DNA of 64,000 nucleotides from Streptomyces sp. HUAS YS2 (GCF_033343995.1 NZ_CP137573.1:3133001-3197000), one strand, 5' to 3'. Shown: positions 1 to 9,438, numbered from the stretch's first letter. The notes: generated by a model not told the origin, from the sequence alone. Numbers and translations are program-made.

Positions 1-67
1 GACGGTACGTCACTCTCCCTGCGTCCCTTCGGCGTACCGTTGACCGACACAGTCGGATCCGCAGGGG

Positions 68-940
68 GTGGGGCGCGTGGCGCGCGTCGTCGTGGTGCAC
101 GGTATCGGCCAGGAGTTCCTGGGGCCTGAGCAGATGCGCGGGACGGCGGTGCCCGCCCTGCTGGACGGCGTGCACCTGGCCGGCCACGCGGCCCCGGCGG
201 CCGAGGACGTCGACTGCGCCTTCTACGGCGACCTCTACCTCGAACCGGGCAGCCGGTCGGACGACCTGCCGCCCTGGGACGAGTTCGACGTCGAGGACGG
301 CCTGGAGACCGAGCTGCTGGACGCCTGGTGGGCGGCGGCGGACCCGGAGCGGGGCGCGGAGGAGGGCACGCGAGGGTTCGCGGGCTTCACCGCCTCCCGA
401 GCGCTCCTGTCCGAGCGCGTACGGGCCGCCCTGGACGCCCTGGCCGGCACCCGCTACTTCGGCAAGGTCTCCGACCGGCTGCTGATCCTCGCGCTCAAGC
501 AGGTCCGCCGCTACCTCACCGAACCGGACCTGCGCGCCGCCGCGCAGGAGCGGGTCGCCTCCCGGATCGGCCCGGACACCCGGGTCGTCGTCGCGCACTC
601 GCTCGGCTCGGTCGTCGCGTACGAGACGCTGTGCGCCCGCCCGGACCTCCCCGTCACCGACCTGGTGACAATCGGCTCCCCGCTGGGCCTGCGCCGCATC
701 GTCTTCGACCGCCTCGCGCCGCTACCGGTGGACGGCCGCGCCTGCTGGCCGGGCGCGGTCACCCGCTGGACCAACCTCGCCGACCACGGCGACATCGTGG
801 CCCTGCCGGCCCGACTGGCCCCGCGCTTCGGGGATACCGTCACGGACGACCGCATCGACAACGGCACCCGCATGCACGACCTGGCCCGGTACCTGAGCGC
901 CCCGAAGACGGGAGCGGCGGTCGCGCGGGGGCTGCGGTGA
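68..940 (+). CDS. Alpha/beta serine hydrolase (lipase-like), first gene of the caspase operon
   Basis: A 290-residue soluble alpha/beta-hydrolase-fold protein. The N-terminus holds the beta strand and oxyanion-type HGIG motif (VVVVHGIG). The nucleophile elbow AHSLGS carries the candidate catalytic Ser178, followed by a GSPLG turn. Candidate Asp and His lie in ADHGD (about 239-243) and MHDL near the C-terminus. There is no signal peptide or membrane segment, so it should act in the cytoplasm. The layout resembles lipases and PGAP1-like hydrolases, but the substrate is unknown. GTG at 68 gives the longest form; GTG at 77, close behind a G-rich stretch, is equally possible. Its stop overlaps the GTG of the caspase gene (GTGA, 937-940), so the two are translationally coupled and probably one functional unit. 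I infer a second effector or a partner in a conflict system. Confidence 0.85.
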   Translation: MGRVARVVVVHGIGQEFLGPEQMRGTAVPALLDGVHLAGHAAPAAEDVDCAFYGDLYLEPGSRSDDLPPWDEFDVEDGLETELLDAWWAAADPERGAEEGTRGFAGFTASRALLSERVRAALDALAGTRYFGKVSDRLLILALKQVRRYLTEPDLRAAAQERVASRIGPDTRVVVAHSLGSVVAYETLCARPDLPVTDLVTIGSPLGLRRIVFDRLAPLPVDGRACWPGAVTRWTNLADHGDIVALPARLAPRFGDTVTDDRIDNGTRMHDLARYLSAPKTGAAVARGLR

Positions 941-3900
941 GCGAGGCGACGGGCAGACGGTTCCTGATCACGATCGGCGTGTCCGCGTATGCCGACGAGG
1001 GCATCGCGGACCTGCCAGGGGTCCCACAGGACGTGCGCCGAATAAGGGAGTTGCTGCTCCCGATGGGGTACGAGCACGTGCTCACCGAGCTGGCGGCCGA
1101 CCCGGACGCCCGGGATCTGGCGGAGGCCGTCGAGGAGTGGACGCACGCCGTCGGCCTGGACGAACAGGACACCGTGGCGGTCTACTTCGCCGGCCACGGC
1201 GTCAAGGCCGTCGACCGGCACTACCTGTTGTGCGCCACGACCCGGCCGGGCCGCTACTCGACCGCGCTGCCCACCGAGGACCTGTGCCGACCGCTGATGC
1301 TCAGCCCGGTCGGTCACCTGCTCGTCATGCTCGACACCTGTTACGCCGGCGCCGGATCCGAGGACGTCGCCGTTCTGGCCGCCGAACTGGCCCACTCGCA
1401 GCGCGGCCCGGCGGGCCGCTGGGTTCTCGCCGCCGCCCGCGGCAAGGAACGCGCTGCCGAGAACGCCTTCGTGGACGCTCTCGCCGAGGTCCTCACCCAG
1501 CCTCGGGCGGGCAGCCGGCAGGAGTACCTGGGCGTCCGCGAGGTCACCGAGCGGATCAACGAGTACTTCGCGAAGCACCACCCGCGCCAGCACGCCCGCC
1601 ACTCCGCCGTCGACAGCGACGGCCACGCCCCCTTCTTCCGCAACGCCGCCCACATCCCCGGCCTCCCCGTCGACGACCTCGACGTCGAGACCCTGACCCG
1701 GCTGCGCCGCGAGACCCGCGGCCACTTCGAGGCCCGCGGCCGGGGCCTGGAGCATCTGGGCGAGCGCGGCGACCACTTCACCGGCCGGGCCGCCGCGCTG
1801 TCCGCACTGACCGACTGGCTGACGGCCGACCGGCACGACCGCAAGGCGCGGGTGGTCACCGGTGATCCCGGGTCGGGCAAGTCGGCGGTCCTGGGGCGAC
1901 TGCTGCGGATCGCCGAGGGCCGCACGATCGTCCCGCTGCACGCCCGCCGCGCCGTCCTGGAGGACCTGGTCGCCGACCTGGCCGCCGCGCTTCGGCTGCC
2001 GAAGGCGGACCGGGACGAGGTGCTGGACGCCCTCGGGCAGCGCGTCGAGCCGGTGACCGTCCTGGTCGACGCCCTCGACGAGGCGGGCACGGCGGGCGAC
2101 TCCGGCGAAGGACTGCGCATCGCCCGCGAGTTCCTGCAGCCGCTGGCCTCGCTGCCGTCGGTGCGGCTCGTGGTGGGCACGCGGCGGCCGTTGATCGGGG
2201 CTCTGGGAAGGGCGGTGGAGGTGATCGACCTGGACTCCGATGCCTACACGACACCGGACGACGTCGCCGCGTACGCGCTGAAGCTGCTGCGCGGCGAGGG
2301 TGACCCGGACTCGCTCTCGCCGTACAAGGACCGCCCGGAGGAGGCGCGTGCGGTGGCGGAGGGCGTCGCGCGGCGCGCGGTGCGGTCGTTCCTGGTGGCC
2401 CGGATGACGGCGAGCGCGCTGGTGCAGGGCCAGATCGAGGTGGACACGGCTGTGCCCGGCTGGGAGGCGTCCCTGCCGGGCGACGCGAAGGAGGCCTTCG
2501 CCGCCTACCTGGCCCGCTTCGGCCCGGAGCGCCCCACGGTGGAACGCCTGCTCCGCCCGCTCGCGTACGCGCAGGGCGTGGGCCTGCCGTGGTCGACGCT
2601 CTGGGCCCCGCTGGCGGAGGCTCTCTCGGGCATCCCCTGTGCCCAGGACGACCTGCGCCGGCTGCACGAACACGCGGGCGCGTACGTGGTCGAGACGCCG
2701 ACCCCGGACGGCGCGTCCGTCTTCCGCCTCTTCCACGAGACGATGGCGGAGTACCTGCGCGGACAGGGCCCGGACGAGGAGGCGCACCGCTCGATCGCCG
2801 AGGCGCTGACGGCGACGGTGCGGTGGGACTCCCGTACCGGTGTCCGTGACTGGCCGGCGGCCCACCCGTACGTCCTCGACCACCTCTCCAGCCACGCGGC
2901 CGCGGGCGGCTGCCTGGACGCCCTGCTCGACGACCCGGAGTATCTGGTCCACGCGGCCCCGGCGGAGCTGCTGCGGGCGCTGGAGGAAGTTCGGACGGGA
3001 GCGGGGAGGCTGCGGAGAGCGGTGTACCGGGCATCGGCGGAGGCGCATGCCTCGGCGGACCCGGCGGTCCGCCGCAACGTCCTCTCCGTCGACGCGGCAC
3101 GGTACGGGCAGCGCGAGCTGGCGCTCGAGCTGGCCGGCACGGGGTGGCTACGGCCGCGCTGGGCGACGGGGGCACTCGTGCATCCGGCGCTGTACCGGGC
3201 GATGTGGACGCATCGGGCGGTGCACCGCGTGGTCTGCCTCCTCGTCGAAGGACAGCCGCACGCCATCTCCACCCACTCCCAGGCCATCGAGGTCTGGGAC
3301 CTGAACACCGGTCAACTGCGCACGACGCTCCCGGTCGAGGCGTCGGCCTCGGAAGTCCGGGCGCTGGCGGCGACGACCGTCGAAGGGCACCCCTGCGTCG
3401 TGGTCGCGTACGACGTCGGCGTCGACCTATGGGATCTCGTCACCGAGACACGCCGAAGCGCCCCCGGGGACGCTCTGCGGGCGTTCGACGCGGTCGACTG
3501 CACCGACATCGACGGACGGCCGCACGCCGTCCTGACGGACGGTGCCGACCTGCTGCTCTGGGATCTCGTCGACGACTCCTGGAGAACCCTGCCGTCCGGA
3601 CACGAGGAGCCGGTGTGGACGCTGGCCTGCGTCGAACTCGACGGGCGACCGCACGTCGTCATGTCGGCGCGCGCGGGTGACCTCCGGGTGCTGGACCTGG
3701 CAGACGGCCGGGAACGCCGGACGTTGCCGGTGGCACCCCGGACGATCGCTCCCAGCCGGCTGTCCACAGCCGTTCTCGACGGGCGGCCCCACGTCGTCGG
3801 GTACGACGTCTTCGGCCGGATCAGCGTATGGGACGTGTCGACCGGGACGGAAAGAACGCTGCTCGCCGAGCACAAGGACGGCTTCAACGGCCTGACGTGC

Positions 3901-5019
3901 ATCGACGTCGACGGTCAGCCGCACGCGGTGACCGTCTCGGACGACGAGACGGTCCAGCTCTGGGACCTCGTGGCCGGACAGCGGAGGGCCTCGTTCACCG
4001 GGCACACCGACGGGGTGAACGCGGTAGCGGCCACGGTGATCGAGGGCAGGCCGTACGTCCTCACGGGCGGGTGGGACAGGACCCTGCGGCTCTGGGATCC
4101 GCGGGAGGACGCCGAGTTCGCGGCGCTGCCCGGCCACTCGGACTGGGTCCAGGGCATCGTGACCGTCACCTTGGGCGAACGGCCGCACGTGGTCACGGCC
4201 GGCGCGGACCGGACGGTGTGCGTCCGGGAACTGGCCGACGGCTCCGTACGCTCCGTGCTGACCGGCCACGAGGGCTGGATCCACTCCCTGATCGTGACGC
4301 CGGACGAGCAGCGGTCGCTGGTGCTCACCTCGTCCATGGACGGAACGCTCCGCCTGTGGAACCTGGACTCCGCGACGTGCGTCGCCACGCTGGAGGGGAG
4401 CGCGAGCGATTCCATCGCGGAAAGGGCCGCGCTCTTCAGCCTGGAGGGGCGGCCGCGCGTCGCCCGTGCGGTCGACCGCGAGGTCGAGATCTGGGACCTG
4501 AACACCCGCTCGACCGTCGGCCGACTGCCCGTGTCCGACCGGATCCGCAGCCTGGCCTGCGTCGATCTCGAAGGCCGGCCGCATCTGCTGACGGGCCACG
4601 TGAACGGGGTCACTCAGCTTTGGGACCTGACCTCGTCCAGCGTCATCGCGCAACTGTCCACTCAGGAGGGCCCTGTCGCCCCGATCGTCTGCGCGGAGGT
4701 CGACGGCCGGCCGCACGCCTTCATCGGCAACGGCGACGGATCCGTGCTCATGATGGACCTGACCACCCGACAGGTGCGGCACCGGCTCGAGCATCACTTC
4801 GCCCGGCTGAACGCCCTGGCCTTCATGGAGATCGACGGCCGACTGCACCTCCTCAGCGGTGGGCAGGACCATTGCCTGCTGTTCTGCGACCTCTCCCGTG
4901 ACCGACCCGAGGTCGTGGACGCCTTCGCCACACCGCTGCCCATCGACGCCATCGCCGTCCATGGCGACGACATCGTCCTCGGGCTCCGCAACGAGGTCGT
5001 CGTCCTCACGCGGGCGTAG
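937..5019 (+). CDS. Caspase-STAND NTPase-WD40 protein (putative conflict/cell-death effector)
   Basis: 1360 residues from the GTG that overlaps the hydrolase stop. Domains in order: a peptidase C14 caspase domain (about 1-230) with the catalytic dyad His87 in YFAGHG and Cys135 in LDTCYAG; a P-loop NTPase of STAND/NACHT type with Walker A GDPGSGKS at 309-316 and Walker B LVDALDE around 376-382; a helical region to about 760; then a WD40 region to the C-terminus. I count about 13 WD-like blades plus a closing strand, consistent with two seven-bladed propellers. Families with this plan act as sensors whose NTPase oligomerises on ligand binding and activates the N-terminal protease. Caspase-STAND-WD40 proteins are known in actinobacteria and are proposed to act in immunity or programmed death. 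Both catalytic residues and both Walker motifs are present, so it looks active. The ligand and cleavage targets are unknown. The last 14 nt overlap a convergent gene. Confidence 0.93.
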   Translation: MSEATGRRFLITIGVSAYADEGIADLPGVPQDVRRIRELLLPMGYEHVLTELAADPDARDLAEAVEEWTHAVGLDEQDTVAVYFAGHGVKAVDRHYLLCATTRPGRYSTALPTEDLCRPLMLSPVGHLLVMLDTCYAGAGSEDVAVLAAELAHSQRGPAGRWVLAAARGKERAAENAFVDALAEVLTQPRAGSRQEYLGVREVTERINEYFAKHHPRQHARHSAVDSDGHAPFFRNAAHIPGLPVDDLDVETLTRLRRETRGHFEARGRGLEHLGERGDHFTGRAAALSALTDWLTADRHDRKARVVTGDPGSGKSAVLGRLLRIAEGRTIVPLHARRAVLEDLVADLAAALRLPKADRDEVLDALGQRVEPVTVLVDALDEAGTAGDSGEGLRIAREFLQPLASLPSVRLVVGTRRPLIGALGRAVEVIDLDSDAYTTPDDVAAYALKLLRGEGDPDSLSPYKDRPEEARAVAEGVARRAVRSFLVARMTASALVQGQIEVDTAVPGWEASLPGDAKEAFAAYLARFGPERPTVERLLRPLAYAQGVGLPWSTLWAPLAEALSGIPCAQDDLRRLHEHAGAYVVETPTPDGASVFRLFHETMAEYLRGQGPDEEAHRSIAEALTATVRWDSRTGVRDWPAAHPYVLDHLSSHAAAGGCLDALLDDPEYLVHAAPAELLRALEEVRTGAGRLRRAVYRASAEAHASADPAVRRNVLSVDAARYGQRELALELAGTGWLRPRWATGALVHPALYRAMWTHRAVHRVVCLLVEGQPHAISTHSQAIEVWDLNTGQLRTTLPVEASASEVRALAATTVEGHPCVVVAYDVGVDLWDLVTETRRSAPGDALRAFDAVDCTDIDGRPHAVLTDGADLLLWDLVDDSWRTLPSGHEEPVWTLACVELDGRPHVVMSARAGDLRVLDLADGRERRTLPVAPRTIAPSRLSTAVLDGRPHVVGYDVFGRISVWDVSTGTERTLLAEHKDGFNGLTCIDVDGQPHAVTVSDDETVQLWDLVAGQRRASFTGHTDGVNAVAATVIEGRPYVLTGGWDRTLRLWDPREDAEFAALPGHSDWVQGIVTVTLGERPHVVTAGADRTVCVRELADGSVRSVLTGHEGWIHSLIVTPDEQRSLVLTSSMDGTLRLWNLDSATCVATLEGSASDSIAERAALFSLEGRPRVARAVDREVEIWDLNTRSTVGRLPVSDRIRSLACVDLEGRPHLLTGHVNGVTQLWDLTSSSVIAQLSTQEGPVAPIVCAEVDGRPHAFIGNGDGSVLMMDLTTRQVRHRLEHHFARLNALAFMEIDGRLHLLSGGQDHCLLFCDLSRDRPEVVDAFATPLPIDAIAVHGDDIVLGLRNEVVVLTRA

Positions 5020-5446
5020 GTTCGCCCTCCGGGGCAGCCGTCTTCGGGGCCTCCGGCTCCTTGCCGTACGCGACCAGCGTCAGGACCACCAGGCCCAGCA
5101 CGACCATCATGGCCGCGAACGCGCCCCAGCCGATCAGGCCCACGGTCACCGCGCCCAGCAGCCCGTGGATCACGGCGCAGCCGATGAGCAGGCCCCGGCC
5201 CGCGCGGCCGGGGCGGCGGTCGCGGACGGCGGCGATCAGGGCGACCGCGGCGCACAGGGCCAGCAGGACGCCCGAGACGATGCCCAGCGCCCAGGTGCCC
5301 GTCACCATCGCGTCCGGGTCGAGGCCGTCGAGGGACATGGACTGGGCCTCCACGAGGCGGGCCATCACCGCGTTGAGGATCACGATGCCCACCGCCTCCA
5401 CCAGGAGCACCAACGCGGCCACGATCGCTATCGGTCTGCGGGCCAC
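5006..5446 (-). CDS. Small four-helix membrane protein of unknown function
   Basis: 146 residues from GTG at 5446, preceded by a GGGGTGG stretch. Four hydrophobic helices are visible: near the N-terminus (IAIVAALVLLVEAVGIVIL), then around residues 50-70, 80-105 and 108-130. The C-terminal tail (EPEAPKTAAPEGEPTPA) is hydrophilic, Pro/Glu-rich and probably cytoplasmic. I do not recognise a named family. The gene converges on the caspase gene, and their coding ends overlap by 14 nt (5006-5019). Tail-to-tail overlap could allow antisense interference, but no functional link can be claimed. Confidence 0.75.
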   Translation of the reverse strand: MARRPIAIVAALVLLVEAVGIVILNAVMARLVEAQSMSLDGLDPDAMVTGTWALGIVSGVLLALCAAVALIAAVRDRRPGRAGRGLLIGCAVIHGLLGAVTVGLIGWGAFAAMMVVLGLVVLTLVAYGKEPEAPKTAAPEGEPTPA

Positions 5447-5896
5447 CCCGCCACCCCCTGAATTACGACTGTTACCTGCAGTACGTACGACAGCGCGAAG
5501 GCTACTGATCGGTAAACCGTCGGACAAGGCCTCGTGCAGTCCGGGAGAACCGCAAAGAATCGTTGGGCCATTCGTAGGGACTCCACAAAGAAACCCGATC
5601 GGCGACTGGTCGCCCGAACAGAGACCTGCGCCACACCTCGGAGCTACTGTGCCGTACAGGATCCGTGCGTACCGTGGTGCGACAAGGGATTTCACGACCC
5701 GAGCAAGCCTCGAGCGACGCTCCGTGTGGGATAGCTCACCATTGGGGACGGCTCGAAGTGCCGTGTCGGCAGTCCCTAAACTCAGCATGTTTCGGGAAGT
5801 CATCGGCACGGTGCCCCGTCGAGCGCTCCGGCTCGGGTGGATCCGGCCGGGGGTCCGGGGGTGGTCCCCGGGGAAAACAGCAAGGAGGGAGCCATC
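5447..5896. other. 450-bp intergenic region upstream of accA2
   Basis: The longest non-coding stretch in the window, clearly lower in GC than its neighbours. It must carry the divergent promoters of the membrane-protein gene (leftward) and accA2 (rightward). A -10-like TAAACT near 5776 is the best rightward candidate, with no convincing -35. A G-rich run precedes the accA2 ribosome binding site. Short open frames here lack ribosome binding sites and codon bias, and I regard them as chance. I see no RNA gene or riboswitch. Confidence 0.4.
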
Positions 5897-7651
5897 GTGC
5901 GCAAGGTGCTCATCGCCAACCGAGGCGAAATCGCTGTCCGCGTCGCCCGGGCCTGCCGGGACGCCGGGATCGCCAGCGTAGCCGTCTACGCCGATCCGGA
6001 CCGGGACGCTCTGCACGTCCGCGCGGCCGACGAGGCGTTCGCCCTGGGCGGTGACACCCCGGCCGCCAGCTACCTGGACATGGCCAAGGTGCTCCAGGCC
6101 GCGAAGGACGCGGGCGCGGACGCGATCCACCCGGGTTACGGCTTCCTCTCCGAGAACGCCGACTTCGCCCAGGCCGTGCTCGACGCCGGCCTGACCTGGA
6201 TCGGCCCGCCGCCGCAGGCCATCCGCGACCTCGGCGACAAGGTGGCGGCCCGTCACATCGCCCAGCGCGCGGGCGCCCCGCTCGTCGCGGGCACCCCGGA
6301 CCCGGTCTCCGGCGCCGACGAGGTCGTCGCGTTCGCCGAGGAGCACGGCCTGCCGATCGCGATCAAGGCCGCCTTCGGCGGTGGCGGTCGCGGCCTGAAG
6401 GTCGCCCGCACCCTCGAAGAGGTGCCGGAGCTGTACGACTCCGCCGTCCGCGAGGCGGTCGCCGCCTTCGGTCGCGGCGAGTGCTTCGTCGAGCGCTACC
6501 TGGACAAGCCGCGGCACGTCGAGACCCAGTGCCTCGCCGACTCGCACGGCAACGTGGTGGTCGTCTCCACCCGTGACTGCTCGCTCCAGCGCCGCCACCA
6601 GAAGCTCGTCGAGGAGGCCCCGGCGCCGTTCCTCTCCGAGGAGCAGAACGCCCAGCTGTACGCCGCCTCGAAGGCGATCCTGAAGGAGGCCGGCTACGTC
6701 GGCGCCGGCACGGTCGAGTTCCTGGTCGGCCTCGACGGGACGATCTCCTTCCTGGAGGTCAACACCCGCCTCCAGGTCGAGCACCCGGTGACCGAGGAGG
6801 TCACCGGCATCGACCTGGTCCGCGAGATGTTCCGCATCGCCGACGGCGAGGAGCTCGGTTACGGCGACCCGGAGATCCGCGGCCACTCCTTCGAGTTCCG
6901 CATCAACGGCGAGGACCCGGGCCGCAACTTCCTCCCGGCCCCCGGCACCGTCACCCTGTTCGCCGCGCCGACCGGCCCGGGCGTCCGGCTGGACGCGGGC
7001 GTCGAGACCGGCTCGGTCATCGGCCCGGCGTGGGACTCGCTGCTCGCCAAGCTGGTCGTCACCGGCGCGACCCGTGAGCAGGCGCTGCAGCGCGCCGCCC
7101 GCGCGCTCGCCGAGTTCAAGGTGGAGGGCATGGCCACGGCCATCCCGTTCCACCAGGCGGTCGTGGTCGACCCGGCGTTCACCGCAGACCCGTTCAAGGT
7201 CCACACCCGCTGGATCGAGACCGAGTTCGTCAACGAGATCAAGCCGTTCGCCCCGGCGGGCGCCGAGGCCGACGAGGACGAGGCGGGTCGCGAGACCATC
7301 GTCGTCGAGGTCGGCGGCAAGCGCCTGGAGGTCTCCCTGCCGTCCTCGCTCGGCATGACGCTGGCCCGTACCGGCCTGGCCGCCGGCGCGAAGCCGAAGC
7401 GCCGTGCCGCGAAGAAGTCCGGCCCGACCGCCTCCGGCGACACCCTCGCCTCCCCGATGCAGGGCACCATCGTGAAGGTGGCCGTCGAGGAGGGCCAGGA
7501 GGTCAAGGAGGGCGACCTGATCGTCGTCCTGGAGGCCATGAAGATGGAGCAGCCGCTGAACGCGCACCGCTCCGGCACGATCAAGGGCCTGTCCGCGGAG
7601 GTCGGTGCCTCCGTCAGCTCGGGCGCCCCGATCTGCGAGATCAAGGACTGA
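5897..7651 (+). CDS. accA2: Acyl-CoA carboxylase alpha subunit (biotin carboxylase + BCCP)
   Basis: 584 residues. The GTG start at 5897 is chosen because AAGGAGGGA lies 6 nt upstream and the family N-terminus ([19 protein letters not shown]) begins exactly there. The protein has a biotin carboxylase N-domain, an ATP-grasp domain with the glycine-rich loop [10 protein letters not shown] (about 156-165), the catalytic region [14 protein letters not shown] (about 285-298), and a C-terminal biotinyl domain whose EAMKM motif carries the biotinylated Lys549. It carboxylates enzyme-bound biotin with ATP and bicarbonate, and passes the carboxyl to acetyl-CoA or propionyl-CoA on a separate beta subunit that is not in this window. 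Length and neighbours match AccA2 of S. coelicolor, which supplies malonyl-CoA and methylmalonyl-CoA. A strong hairpin follows at 7684-7716. Confidence 0.95.
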   Translation: MRKVLIANRGEIAVRVARACRDAGIASVAVYADPDRDALHVRAADEAFALGGDTPAASYLDMAKVLQAAKDAGADAIHPGYGFLSENADFAQAVLDAGLTWIGPPPQAIRDLGDKVAARHIAQRAGAPLVAGTPDPVSGADEVVAFAEEHGLPIAIKAAFGGGGRGLKVARTLEEVPELYDSAVREAVAAFGRGECFVERYLDKPRHVETQCLADSHGNVVVVSTRDCSLQRRHQKLVEEAPAPFLSEEQNAQLYAASKAILKEAGYVGAGTVEFLVGLDGTISFLEVNTRLQVEHPVTEEVTGIDLVREMFRIADGEELGYGDPEIRGHSFEFRINGEDPGRNFLPAPGTVTLFAAPTGPGVRLDAGVETGSVIGPAWDSLLAKLVVTGATREQALQRAARALAEFKVEGMATAIPFHQAVVVDPAFTADPFKVHTRWIETEFVNEIKPFAPAGAEADEDEAGRETIVVEVGGKRLEVSLPSSLGMTLARTGLAAGAKPKRRAAKKSGPTASGDTLASPMQGTIVKVAVEEGQEVKEGDLIVVLEAMKMEQPLNAHRSGTIKGLSAEVGASVSSGAPICEIKD

Positions 7652-7683
7652 CGTCCGCGCCCGTACGGACGTACGTACGCTGG

Positions 7684-7716
7684 GAAGGGCCCGCAGACTT
7701 CGTCTGCGGGCCCTTC
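7684..7716 (+). terminator. Hairpin terminator after accA2
   Basis: A perfect 15-bp inverted repeat (7684-7698 with 7702-7716) with a three-base TTC loop, 32 nt after the accA2 stop. It has no T-tract, as usual in Streptomyces. Confidence 0.85.
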
Positions 7717-7738
7717 GCCGACCCTAGGAGTACCCCTC

Positions 7739-8290
7739 ATGCGCGCCGACGCGCGTCGCAACCACGACCGGCTGCTCGATGCCGCCCGCGCGGCCTTCGC
7801 CGAGCACGGCGCGGACGCCTCCCTGGAGGACGTGGCGCGCCGGGCGGGCGTCGGCATCGGGACGCTGTACCGGCACTTCCCGAACCGGCCGGCGCTGCTC
7901 GGCGCGGTGTTCCAGGACGCTCTGGAGGCTCTGCTGCGCCGGTCCGCCGAGCTGGCGGAGGCGGACGAGCCGTGCAGGGCGCTGGTGGAGTGGCTACGGG
8001 CCGTCGTCGCGCACGCGGGCGCGTACCGAGGGCTGGCTCGGGCACTCATGTCGGCCTCGCGCGACGAGAGTTCGGCGCTCGGGCAGTGCAGCGTGCCGCT
8101 GCACGCGGCGGGCGAACGTTTGCTCGTCCGGGCGCAGGAGGCGGGCTCGGTACGCCGCGACGTCTCGGTCGGCGACCTGATGCAGCTCACCAACGCGATC
8201 GCGCTGGCCGCCGAACAGTCGCCGGAGGACGAGGAGTTGGCGGACCGGCTGCTGGCGCTCACCCTGCAGGGCCTGAGGCCCGCCCCGTAG
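7739..8290 (+). CDS. TetR-family transcriptional regulator
   Basis: 183 residues. The N-terminal TetR helix-turn-helix is plain: an alpha1 helix (DARRNHDRLLDAARAAFAEHG), the recognition region VARRAGVGIGTLYRHFPNR (about 35-53), then an all-helical ligand domain. TAGGAG lies 8 nt before the ATG. Nothing adjacent identifies its ligand. The gene sits alone between the accA2 terminator and a convergent DeoR-type gene, so its target is not evident from context. Confidence 0.9.
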   Translation: MRADARRNHDRLLDAARAAFAEHGADASLEDVARRAGVGIGTLYRHFPNRPALLGAVFQDALEALLRRSAELAEADEPCRALVEWLRAVVAHAGAYRGLARALMSASRDESSALGQCSVPLHAAGERLLVRAQEAGSVRRDVSVGDLMQLTNAIALAAEQSPEDEELADRLLALTLQGLRPAP

Positions 8291-8356
8291 GACCCGCGCC
8301 CCGTGGCCCCACTCAGGGCCTACCCGGGGCCCGGTCAGGGCCTGTTCAGGGCTTGC

Positions 8357-9313
8357 TCAGCGGCGGCGGAGGTCGGCCACCCGGGCCCGGTCCTGCGGCG
8401 CCTGCTCCGCGCCCAACACCGCCGCCGCACTGCGCAGTTGACCACCCGGGTGTCGGGCGACACCCGCCCGCTGACCCGGCAGGGGGACGTCCCGGCGGGG
8501 CGGTCGCCCCGGTGGCACCGCATCGCCGCCGGAGGCACCTGCGACAGTGATCTGCACGCCCTGGTCGGCGAGCGCCTGGAGCTCGGTGGCCGCCCGGTCG
8601 TCGTGCAGCGGGGGCTCGTCGGTGACCAGGCGGGTGATGACGTCCGTCGGCACCGTCTGGAACATGGTGTCGGTGCCGAGCTTGGTGTGGTCGGCGAGGA
8701 CCACGACTTCGGCCGCCGCCTGCACCAGGGCCCGGTCCACGCTCGCGGAGAGCATGTTGGACGTGGACAGACCGCGCTCCGCGGTCAGCCCGCTCCCGGA
8801 CAGGAAGGCCCGGGAGACCCGGAGCCCCTGGAGCGACTGCTCGGCCCCGCTGCCCACCAGCGCGTAGTTGGAGCCGCGCAGGGTGCCGCCGGTCATCACG
8901 ACCTCGACCCGGTTGGCATGGGCCAGGGCCTGGGCGACGAGCAGCGAGTTGGTGACGACGGTGAGACCGGGCACCCGGGCGAGCCGGCGGGCCAGTTCCT
9001 GTGTGGTCGTCCCCGCGCCGACGACGATCGCTTCGCCCTCTTCGACGAGGCCGGCGGCGAGGTCGGCGATGGCCGTCTTCTCGGCCGTCGCGAGATGGGA
9101 TTTCTGCGGGAAGCCGGACTCTCGCGTGAATCCGCCCGGCAGTACCGCACCGCCGTGCCGGCGGTCGAGGAGTCCTTCTGCCTCCAGCGCCCGCACGTCA
9201 CGTCGTACGGTCACTTCGGAGGTCTGGACGACGCGGGCGAGCTCACGGAGCGACACGGCCCCGTTGGCTCGCACCATTTCGAGGATCAGTTGGCGACGTT
9301 CTGCAGCGAACAC
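8357..9313 (-). CDS. DeoR/GlpR-family transcriptional regulator
   Basis: 318 residues from GTG at 9313. The N-terminal DeoR helix-turn-helix (ERRQLILEMV, then EVTVRRDVRALEAEGLLDRRHGGAV) precedes a sugar-phosphate sensor domain with the phosphate-loop VVGAGTTT and the late motif ADHTKLG, as in GlpR, FruR and AgaR. These normally repress sugar catabolism genes and release DNA on binding a phosphorylated sugar. Family members end near residue 255-260. Here about 55 further Pro/Arg-rich residues follow, encoded by a repetitive stretch. A TACTGT -10-like hexamer (9321-9326) sits 7 nt before the start, suggesting a leaderless mRNA. It could regulate nearby sugar or nucleoside genes, but its own promoter lacks the shared CTACGCGCGTAG operator. 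Confidence 0.88.
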   Translation of the reverse strand: MFAAERRQLILEMVRANGAVSLRELARVVQTSEVTVRRDVRALEAEGLLDRRHGGAVLPGGFTRESGFPQKSHLATAEKTAIADLAAGLVEEGEAIVVGAGTTTQELARRLARVPGLTVVTNSLLVAQALAHANRVEVVMTGGTLRGSNYALVGSGAEQSLQGLRVSRAFLSGSGLTAERGLSTSNMLSASVDRALVQAAAEVVVLADHTKLGTDTMFQTVPTDVITRLVTDEPPLHDDRAATELQALADQGVQITVAGASGGDAVPPGRPPRRDVPLPGQRAGVARHPGGQLRSAAAVLGAEQAPQDRARVADLRRR

Positions 9314-9438
9314 GAAACTGACAGTAACCTGCGCGGCCGATACTTTTCAGCACTATGCGCCGAATTGCAGAAGATGCGCACAAGCGGGACCTCCAAGTGG
9401 TATAGGAGGCCCCGCACTTGTACGCACTTGCCGGGGTT

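Noticed and set aside
511-3048. Long open frame antisense to the caspase gene
   Set aside because: Arg/Gln/Val-rich low-information translation, typical of a shadow frame in GC-rich DNA. The opposite strand has clear domains.
5447-5896. Possible small genes or an RNA in the accA2 upstream region
   Set aside because: Short frames lack ribosome binding sites and GC3 bias. No stable structure was evident by eye.
5468-7567. Long leftward frame across accA2
   Set aside because: Only its 5006-5446 part has a real membrane protein. The rest mirrors accA2 codons.
8357-9313. The DeoR protein as the regulator of the CTACGCGCGTAG sites
   Set aside because: Attractive by proximity, but the site is absent from its own promoter and DeoR operators usually differ. 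Left open, not asserted.
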